Assembly: GCA_024516155.1 (NCBI GenBank)
Contig: JAJJXM010000004.1
Span: 62,001 to 126,000, forward strand
DNA: 64,000 nucleotides
Direction: 5' to 3'
From: Pyronema omphalodes
Taxonomy: Eukaryota > Ascomycota > Pezizomycetes > Pezizales > Pyronemataceae
Shown: positions 56,718 through 64,000 of the stretch, piece after piece
Layout of the letters: every line of letters begins with the position of its first letter
Position numbering within the stretch: position 1 is the first letter of the stretch
Made by a program: the position numbers and the translations under genes
The notes under the pieces: generated by a model
What the model saw: the letters and a program-made list of their open reading frames with translations, nothing else
What the model was told of the DNA's origin: nothing
Databases searched by the model: none

Positions 56718-57364
56718 TAGGGATAGGGCAAGGGGCTGGGCCCCTTGGCGGGAACTTTCATAGGATAGGTAGTATTTGTTATTAGTATTATTTTAGGTAT
56801 CACGGCGGTTAGGCAAAGGTTGGAATCTTTTTGTATGTATTGTTTCTTTGTTATCTTATTTGGAATTATGGCGGTTAGCAAGGTGGTTATCTTTTTGGTA
56901 TGGATTGTGTCTTTGTTATGTGATTTGACATTACGGCGGTTAGCAAGGTAGTTATCGTTTTGGTATGTATTGTTTCTTTGTTATGTTATTTGGAATTGCG
57001 GCGGTTAGCAGTTGTGGGGAATGTTGGTCATGTATTTAGTTTATCACGGCGGTTAGCATTGGGTCTGGAGCTTTCTCCGCAGGCGGAGAATACTGAGTCA
57101 CGGGTCATGAAGGACAAGTATAAGATGAGGAAATTTGTACTTCATTTATTTTCTTCACGCAATCAAGTTTCTACTTACTACAATCCTATCTAGAAAATGT
57201 TGTCTCGTGGCATTCCCATCTCTCCCGAACTTACCTGTGATTCCCCCCGGCAAAGCATTGCCCATCCGGAACCCCAAAAGCCTCACCCAAGCCGCCGCCT
57301 CCCTGCCGTTCGCAGGAACCCGGCGCAGGCTGAAGTCAGTAAGCCGTAGGTACGGATGCTGATA
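56614..57364 (+). repeat. 3' LTR of old GypB
   Basis: 751 bp, TGTCACAACGC...ATGCTGATA, preceded by a G-run polypurine tract (about 56600-56610) and followed by target copy TTGAC. Confidence 0.93.
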
Positions 57365-57369
57365 TTGAC

Positions 57370-58405
57370 AGCCGAAACTGACGGCGATGACTGGATTTTG
57401 TGTCGTTCAACGCATTCACGGATATCGCCTCGTCTGCCTGGCCTGTGAGCACCAGGGATGACCTCGAGGCCCTCGTGATTTGCTTGGAGCCTGAGCTCCA
57501 TGTTGTGGAGGCCCTGGGAAGCTCGACCCCAGAAATGGTTGAGCGGGATTGCTTGGACATTGAGTTGACCCCAGTTCTCCAAAGGGCGGACCTCTACAAT
57601 GGCATGGTTAACCTCGTGCATAGTGTTCTGGATTTCTTTACGGTAGCACCCCACAATGGTTGGAGAGCTCACTTCAATCACCGTACTCGCAGTGATGGTT
57701 CCCTTGACGTGGCGGAAGACCTTGGCTAGACGGTGGAAACGGGGCCCTCCGCGGAGGTGTAAACTGTCTCTGACGGCTGCGGTGAACTCTTGGTCTGGCT
57801 TTGGGGAGGTTTGAGCTCCCCCTTGCGGCGAAGATCAGGCGAAGCTGTTCTACCGCGAGGTTCTTCTCCGGGCAGAATGGATTGTTGAGTTTTTACGCCT
57901 GCTTCTTCCGTTGTTTGGACTGGTATGTTTGGGCGGCAGGGGCTCGGGGAGGGGCGGGGAGATCCAAGAGGTGGTGGAGGAACATGGCAGTGTAAGAGTG
58001 GGCCGCAGTGAGCTTGGAGGTGCCCATTGGGGCCCTTGCGGAATGAGGGTGTGCGCATGAGGTTTTTCGATTATCAGGGTTGTGGGTCTATTGATTTCTG
58101 CTGGGGCAGACATCTGGGGGCAGACATGGCGGCCTGGCGGTCATCCGGTGGTTTGGGAGGAGCGGTGCGCCCTGGCCGGGTTGCCAGGCACAAGCAGGGT
58201 TGGCATTCTTGCTGATGCAGTTTTCCTGCCAGCAGCGCTATTCGAGCACCTGTGGCCGTTAGACGGGCAGACCGTTGCTCGAACATGGTCGAGCTGATCT
58301 GAGGGGAGGCTTGTGTACCGACTGCCCGGGGCAAGCGCAATTCATGTCCCATAGTGGTCCTGAAGCCCACGATGTGGGCTCGCTTTGACACCGTGGTGGA
58401 AAAGG
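57370..58405 (-). pseudogene. LINE L3 ORF1 N-terminal and central remnant
   Basis: The 5' part of the LINE broken by old GypB. The open piece 57681-57370 reads IEVSSPTIVGCYRKEIQN and VQAIPLNHFWGRASQG; the rest up to 58405 is Pro/Ser-rich with stops. Assigned to ORF1 by its position before the knuckle remnant at 39690-39760 and by the general layout of Tad-like ORF1 proteins. No intact gene. Confidence 0.5.
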
Positions 58406-58939
58406 TGTCACGGCACACCGCTGACGAGCCGTTGTGTTGTTGCGTCACCATTGTGTTGTCGTTGTTGTTGTTGCCGTCGTGCCGTTGTCGTCGTTGTGCC
58501 GTGTTGTGTTGTCGATGTGTTGTTGTGTGTGCCGTGCCGTGTTTGATGATTGATCGATTGATGATGGATGACGTACCACAAGCTGTAGAAGCTGTGGCGT
58601 CGCATCTTAAATGATGGAGAACGGAATCTGTTCATGTAGCGATGTTGGATGATGGCCCAGCAAGAGTGCTGGCCGCCCTTTGTACATAAGGAGGCTTGCC
58701 TGCCCGTCGTTGAGTTCTCCATCGAACGTCTTGTGTCTTTCCCTTGACCTTTAATAAGATTTTTCATCTCAAGACTCACGTCATTCTTGTCCTTGTTCCT
58801 GTCCTTGTCTAGTGTGCCGGCCGTCTGTCGTGCACTTCGGTTCTTGTCCTTCCGTTCCCGTGTCCCGGAACCCGTCTAGTCCCCCCCTGCCCGGTAGTGT
58901 TCAGTGTGTTCTTGAAACGTCCGTTCTTAGACCCTGAGA
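58406..58939 (+). repeat. 5' LTR of GypA copy 2
   Basis: 534 bp from TGTCACGGCACACCG to CCCTGAGA (last motif changed from TGACA). Leader TTACGTTCGATCC follows; no TGG-type primer site. Confidence 0.9.
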
Positions 58940-58975
58940 TTACGTTCGATCCAAAAATTCATTCGACCGACACGC

Positions 58976-59218
58976 ATGAACCCAACCGGTTCTGCTTGGA
59001 CACACACCTTGGAACAAGCCCTAGAGGCTCATACACTAACCGAGACCTTCGGAATATCTAACCGATTCGCTGGTGCAGTCCGACGAGCCATCCGAAGTGC
59101 AGAAGATCAGGGCTACCTTGTGGTCCGCTGGGAACTCCAGGATTATACTTACCAGGAGTATGTCCGTCACACCATCCGACTTGAGCCGATCCTCCGAGCC
59201 CACCAACATGCACCTTAA
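58976..59218 (+). CDS. 80-aa ORF upstream of gag (GypA copy 2)
   Basis: First ATG after the LTR (MNPTGSAWTHTLEQALEAH), ends ...LRAHQHAP. Overlaps the gag ATG in ATGCACCTTAA (59208-59218). Counterpart of 765-1007. Unknown function; the overlap suggests reinitiation onto gag. Confidence 0.6.
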   Translation: MNPTGSAWTHTLEQALEAHTLTETFGISNRFAGAVRRAIRSAEDQGYLVVRWELQDYTYQEYVRHTIRLEPILRAHQHAP

Positions 59219-60554
59219 AGTCATCGAGGAAGGGCATTGGCAGCAAATTGTCAACGCTGCTTCCCTGACTCAGTTTCCAGATGGGCACGACCCGGTCACG
59301 TTGACCAAGCAGCTCGCTCCATCGATCCTAGACGCCCAAGATCATCGCACGGGCTACATATTAAACGACCCCACAGAGACCCCCGGCTCCCGCACCAGCA
59401 CTCGAGTCTCCAGCCCTGTCGCCTCCCGCGCTCCGGTAGCCCCCACCCTTGCCCCCATTCCCCCCGTTGTTATTCAGACTAGGACCGTTCTGGTTTACCC
59501 CAACGGACCAGAGACAGCGCCGCAAACCGCCGCGCCCCCCACCACAGCCACAGCCGCAGCTCCCGCCCCCGCTATCCTCGCGCCAGTTCCAAGACTCCCC
59601 CCCCAAGACCCCGAAATCCTCCTAACCCCGGAGGAACAAGCAGATGCAAACGAAAATCAATATTATGAGCGGGAGATCACCCGTCACCGCACCCTAATTA
59701 ACACGTTGCTCGCCTCCCCCGGCATCTGCGCCACCGGCGATAAAATTTCGGATCCAGCAACCTTCGATGGGTCCAACAAGGAGGACCTCCGCCGTTTTGT
59801 TTGCTTGCTTCGTATCAAATTGGTGAGCGACGAATTGCGCTTTCCAACCCCCCACAAGCGAATCTCTTATGCCATGGGCTGTCTCCGTGGACGCGCCCTC
59901 GACCAGATCCTCCCGTATATCAAGGATAATGGTAACAGCTGGGCCCTAACCGATGTCGAGGACGTCAATAAAATCTTGCAGCGTACCTTCGGAGACCCTG
60001 ACGAGCGCGCAACGGCTTGTTTCAAACTCCAGAATCTCCGCCAAAACAACCGAGAGTTCGCAGATTACTATGCAGAGTTTTCCTGCCTGGTCGCAGAATT
60101 GGGCCGGGATGAAGCCGCTACCATGGACGCTCTACGGAACGGCCTATCCCTCGAGTTGCATGAAAGGTTGGTTGGCGCCCCTCCCACCACTACAATGCAC
60201 GAGTTTGTGGAACAGTGCCAAATGTTGGACTCCCAGTTGAGAGCCCTGGAGAATCTCCGCAAGCTGCGCACCAACCGCGGCCAAGTCAAACCCACTACCG
60301 CCGCCACCCCCGCCACAAGCCGCCCCACCCCCGCTACCCAATTAACTACCGCCTCCCCTAGCAAACAAACCCCTGCCCAGGGACCCCGTCAGAAACTATC
60401 AGCACAGGAATGCGCTACCCGCCTGTCAGAAGGACGTTGCCTCTACTGCGGTGGCCTCGGCCACATGCCAGCCTCGTGCCCTGCTAAGACTAATGTCAAA
60501 GTTGCACGTGTTGAATTGTTGGATAGTGAGGAAGATGTTTCGGGAAAAGACTAA
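59208..60554 (+). CDS. GypA gag, intact (448 aa)
   Basis: ATG at 59208 (MHLKVIEEGHWQQIVN). A Pro/Ala/Thr-rich region (about residues 60-125), a helical stretch (YYEREITRHRTLINTLL), the capsid core (DPATFDGSNKEDLRRFV, YAMGCLRGRALDQILPYI, YYAEFSCLVAEL), a basic Pro-rich linker and the zinc knuckle CLYCGGLGHMPASC (C-x2-C-x4-H-x4-C). Ends GKD at the TAA at 60552. Unbroken. The frame is also open upstream to 59073 without an ATG. Confidence 0.85.
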   Translation: MHLKVIEEGHWQQIVNAASLTQFPDGHDPVTLTKQLAPSILDAQDHRTGYILNDPTETPGSRTSTRVSSPVASRAPVAPTLAPIPPVVIQTRTVLVYPNGPETAPQTAAPPTTATAAAPAPAILAPVPRLPPQDPEILLTPEEQADANENQYYEREITRHRTLINTLLASPGICATGDKISDPATFDGSNKEDLRRFVCLLRIKLVSDELRFPTPHKRISYAMGCLRGRALDQILPYIKDNGNSWALTDVEDVNKILQRTFGDPDERATACFKLQNLRQNNREFADYYAEFSCLVAELGRDEAATMDALRNGLSLELHERLVGAPPTTTMHEFVEQCQMLDSQLRALENLRKLRTNRGQVKPTTAATPATSRPTPATQLTTASPSKQTPAQGPRQKLSAQECATRLSEGRCLYCGGLGHMPASCPAKTNVKVARVELLDSEEDVSGKD

Positions 60555-60586
60555 ACCAGCCGCAGGAAGACGGCTCTGCCGCTGGT
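60542..60586 (+). promoter_or_regulatory. Candidate -1 frameshift signal, GypA gag/pol
   Basis: GGGAAAA (60542-60548) in phase G GGA AAA, spacer GACTAA holding the gag stop, then hairpin ACCAGC-C-GCAG (60555-60565), 10-nt loop, CTGC-C-GCTGGT (60576-60586). The pol frame is open through the site. Confidence 0.75.
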
Positions 60587-63500
60587 AGGAAGATTATTGC
60601 AGACACATTATTGTTATCAGGCGCAAGTTTTACTGGCAAATTAGAATGCAAACACCTTGTTCTCTCTTGCTCCTTGTTCTCTAATAACCGCTCCGTGAAG
60701 ACAGTAGCGCTTGTTGACTGCGGCGCCACTAGCATCGCGTTTGTGTCTCGCAATTTCGCCCGCCATCACAAACTCCCTCTGACACCCCTACCCACAGCCC
60801 GAACGGTCGAAGTCATTGACGGCCGACCCATATCCTCGGGGAAAATCACCCACCTCGCCTAAGTAGAGTGCACCATCAATGGTCACTCGGAAACCCTCCC
60901 CATGTTCGCCACCAAGTTAGGCCACTACCCGGTGGTGCTGGGCATCCCCTGGCTAAAGAAACACGACGTGACAATAAGCTTCAGCTCCAACACCGTAAGC
61001 TTCGATTCACAATATTGCCTAAGGAACTGCACCCGGTTACCGGTGAGCACGACCGGTGTCGAGGTCCTGGACTCGAGGCACCCTCCCGTCGTCCACGAGC
61101 CCGACACTGACTCCTTGCCGGAACTCGAAAACCCGGTCCCCGACCCCCCGACAACCCTCCGATAGCAATCTCCAGCCTAACCATCTCCGAGTTCGATGAG
61201 ATGGTAGAAGACAAAAGTTTGACAGTCTTTTCACTGTCGCTGAACAACATCGCTGTCGCCGTAGAGGACAAACCCCCACTTACGGATGAAGAATTACGGG
61301 ACATGATCCCCGAAGAATACCACGACCACCTCGACCTATTCAAGGAAGTCAACGCAAAGGAACTTCCCCCACACCGACCCTACGACCACAAGATCCCGTT
61401 GAAAGAGGGATTCGTTCCCCCCTTCGGTCCACTATACTCGTTATCACGCAACGAGTTACAGACACTAAAAGCATGTCTAGATGAGAATTTTGAAAAAGGC
61501 TTCATACAACGTTCCCAATCATCAGCCGCCTCGCCGATATTCTTTGTGAAGAAATCGGACAGATCCCTACGCTTATGCGTGGAGTACCGAATATTGTATG
61601 AAGGGACTGAAAACAACAAGTACCCGCTACCATCGATACAGGAAACGATGATGAATCTTTCCAAAGCTCAGTATTTGACAACCTCAGACGTCCGCAGCGC
61701 CTATAACCTGATTAGGATGGCAGAAGGCGAAGAATGGAAACGGCCTTTCGCACGAGGTACGGATTATTCCAGTCAAAGGTGATGCCCTTTGGGCTCACCA
61801 ATGCACCTGCCGACTTCCAAGCATTCATCAATGATGTATTGCGACCATACCTGGACCAGTTCTGCACAGCGTCCCTGGATGATATCCTCGTCTTCTCGGA
61901 AACGAAAACCGAGCACACCTCGCATGTCCGGAAAATCTTGAAGAGACTTAAACAAGAAAAACTACATTTGAAACCAGAAAAATGTAAGTTTGCGAAAGCT
62001 AAAGTCCAGTGCCTGGGGTACAACATTGGGCGCGACGGCGCTCGCATGATGGACTCCAAAGTAGCGACAGTCAGAGATTGGCAGGAACCAACCAATTTAA
62101 AACAGGTTCAAGAATTCCTTGGGTTCGCGAACTTCTACCGACCATTTATCAAAGACTACTCAAAAGTAGTCTCCCCTCTAACAGCTTTGACCAAGAAGCA
62201 AGATGGCAAAGCAATCCCCTTTACCTAGGGTAAAGATCAGCAAAGTGCCTTCGACCGACGGAAAAACGCATTTACCTCAGCACCAATTCTCGAGCATTTT
62301 GACTACGAGAAACCGATTGAGGTGGAAACGGACGCATCTGATCATGTGTCCGCCGGAGTATTGTCACAATACGACGACGATAACGTACTACATCCCGTTG
62401 CGTTTGACCACAAAAAGCATTCCCTGGCGCAATGCAACTATGAGATTTATGACAAAGAACTACTGGCAATAGTTCGATGTTTTGAAGAATGGCGTCCCCA
62501 CTTGGAGGGCTCCGCCTTCCCGATAAAAGTATTGACAGATCACAAGAACCTCGAATACTTCATGGCAAGGAAGCTACTAAACAGACGACAAGCACGCTGG
62601 TCCGAATCCCTGTCTCGATTCAACTTTGTCATCAGCTACCGACCTGGAACGTTGGGAGGGAAACCGGACACCTTGACGAGACGAGCCGCCGATCTCCCGG
62701 GAGAAGGAGACGAACGAATACTAGCGAATCAACAAGCTGTCCTAAAGCCACAAAATTTCCAATTGTGCATGACCCCGCCCATGAGACTTGCACCCTCCGA
62801 GGTGGACCTCCTGTTTAAGGAGGGATACAAGACAGATTCATTCCCAAACCGAGTGTTGGGAAAGCTGGAAGACGGAACACAAATCTGTAAGGACATTTCA
62901 CTCGCCGACTGCTCCGCGTTGGAAAACAGATTGTATTATCGAGGCTGTCTCTATGTCTCCGCACTGGACAAATTACGCCTTAAACTACTACAAGATCACC
63001 ACGACCCCCCCACCATGGGACACCCGGGCCGTGCAAAGACTTTCGAACTCCTTGCCCGAAATTATTATTGGCCTTCGATGCGAAAAGATGTGGACCAATT
63101 CGTCCGCAATTGCCACATTTGTAAAAGAATGGAAGCAACCCGCCACACACCTTATGGAACCCTGAAACCCCTACCGGTCCCGCACCACCCGTGGCAGAAC
63201 ATATCTGTGGACTTTGTTACTGCACTCCCGATATCAGAAGGCTTCGACGCAATATGTGCGATCGTTTGACGACTCACGAAACAGTGGCACTTGGTGCCCT
63301 GCCACTCAACAATAGACCCGGAAGGCTTCGCGCAACTCTCCCTGGAAAACGTATTCAAACTGCACGGTCTGCCAGACACAGTAGTGTCCGACCGCGGCCC
63401 ACAATTTGTTCCCCACTTTTGGAAACACCTGGCAAATTGTTTGGGTATCGAGATTGCCACGAGCACGGCGTTCCACCCCCAGACCGATGCCCAAACAGAA

Positions 63501-64000
63501 AGAATCAACGCGGTTACAGAGCAATATCTCCGCGCATATGCCTGTTATCTACAAGACAACTAGAAGAAATTTTTACCCTGGGCAGAATTTGCCGCCAATA
63601 ATCAAGTATCAGATACGACGTCGCTGTCCCCGTTCTACGCCGTGTACGGCCGACACCCGAAATGCTCCTTCGAATTGGAAATCAGGACAGATAATCCTGA
63701 AGAAGTGAAAGCAAACGCGGTAGCGGAAAGGATGTTCCACATCCATGACGTCCTACGCTCTGAAATAAAATACGCCCAAGCCCGCCACGTGGAGGCCGCG
63801 GACAACTCCCGACTCCCCGTGCCGGTCTTCAAACCAGGAGACCTGGTATGGCTGGACGCCCGCAACCTCAGAATCCGCCGCCCATCAAAGAAACTGCAAA
63901 AAAAATACCTCGGCCTGTTCACCGTGGTCCGGCCCATTGCATGCCACCCCTACGAGTTGGATATACCGGAGACAATGAGACATCACAGGACCTTCCCCGT
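60542..64000 (+). pseudogene. GypA pol: protease, RT, RNase H, integrase (3' end outside window)
   Basis: Protease LVDCGATSIAFVSRNF; a stop at 60860. Frame changes near 61165 and 61740. RT: LTTSDVRSAYNLIRM, VMPFGLTNAPADFQ and SLDDILVFSE. RNase [32 protein letters not shown]. Integrase: [44 protein letters not shown] and GDLVWLDARN; stops near 62226, 63267 and 63561. Catalytic residues remain, so inactivation is recent. Confidence 0.85.

Larger units (their letters stand above)
39869..57364 (+). mobile_element. Old GypB copy, complete but decayed, carrying four nested insertions
   Basis: LTRs at 39869-40554 and 56614-57364; perfect 5-bp target duplication TTGAC (39864-39868, 57365-57369). Inside lie a solo LTR-A (41083), a solo LTR-C (42143), a second solo LTR-A (46223) and a whole younger GypB (47264-54904). 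Without these it is about 7.4 kb. Order: gag, pol with chromodomain, ORF3. Confidence 0.95.
58406..64000 (+). mobile_element. GypA copy 2, Ty3/gypsy chromovirus (runs off right edge)
   Basis: 5' LTR, 80-aa ORF, intact gag, frameshift site and pol through the integrase; the window ends just before the chromodomain. The left flank AAAGG (58401-58405) should recur after its 3' LTR outside the window. Confidence 0.93.

Noticed and set aside
58940..58975. tRNA primer-binding sites after the LTRs
   Set aside because: Sequences after the LTRs of GypA, GypB and GypD do not start with TGG and I could not match them to a tRNA 3' end; self-priming or a tRNA fragment primer is possible but not shown.
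1..64000. Strong repeat-induced point mutation (RIP)
   Set aside because: Copies decay largely by indels and scattered changes; no AT-rich collapse or flood of TA dinucleotides is evident by eye. A RIP index should be computed to be sure.

Overview
The window is a nest of retrotransposons from a fungal genome, most likely a transposon-rich filamentous ascomycete. This rests on chromodomain-bearing Ty3/gypsy elements and LINEs that carry ORF1 zinc knuckles, an AP-like endonuclease, RT and RNase H. I found no host gene, tRNA, rRNA or CRISPR array. Organism identity is inference; the element families are read from the sequence.

LTR families, named here for convenience. GypA (about 530-bp LTR, TGTCACGG...CTGACA) has a 5' half at the left edge (minus, 1-1571), fragments at 11926-13157, solo or split LTRs at 19681, 27720/35179, 41083 and 46223, and a 5' copy running off the right end (58406-64000). 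GypB (789-bp LTR, TGTCACAACG...CTGATA) has a nearly intact 7,641-bp copy (47264-54904, minus, TSD CTCAG) inserted in the integrase of an older decayed copy (39869-57364, plus, TSD TTGAC). GypD (two 1,113-bp LTRs, 27836-35173, plus, TSD AGATG) is complete but decayed. LTR-C is a 1.4-kb LTR seen solo at 42143-43551 (TSD CACGC) and as a broken copy around 22611-27532.

LINE families. One clade supplies LA (1572-7402, plus), LA' (7403-9125, minus), an internally deleted piece (9126-9665), a 3' half (9666-11925, plus) and L1 (13158-22590, minus). It also has a short non-autonomous derivative, LINE-B (17668-19644 inside L1, 15-bp TSD; second copy 35435-36765). A second, much older LINE, L3 (minus), is split by old GypB into 36766-39863 and 57370-58405. 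Two head-to-tail ORF1-only retroposons lie at 23829-27419.

Most notable coding logic. In GypA, GypB and GypD the gag/pol junction carries a -1 frameshift layout: a GGGAARA slippery heptamer in the correct gag phase, a 5-6 nt spacer, then a 10-11 bp hairpin. GypB has a third ORF after pol, joined to it by an overlapping TAATG. This ORF encodes a Cys/His-rich protein whose C-terminal membrane segment is encoded by the 3' LTR; the pattern persists in the old copy. GypA has an 80-codon ORF before gag that overlaps the gag start in both copies.

Relative ages from nesting: L3 is older than old GypB. Old GypB is older than the solo LTR-A and LTR-C insertions and young GypB that lie inside it. L1 is older than the LINE-B and LTR-A insertions inside it. 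GypD went into an LTR-A.
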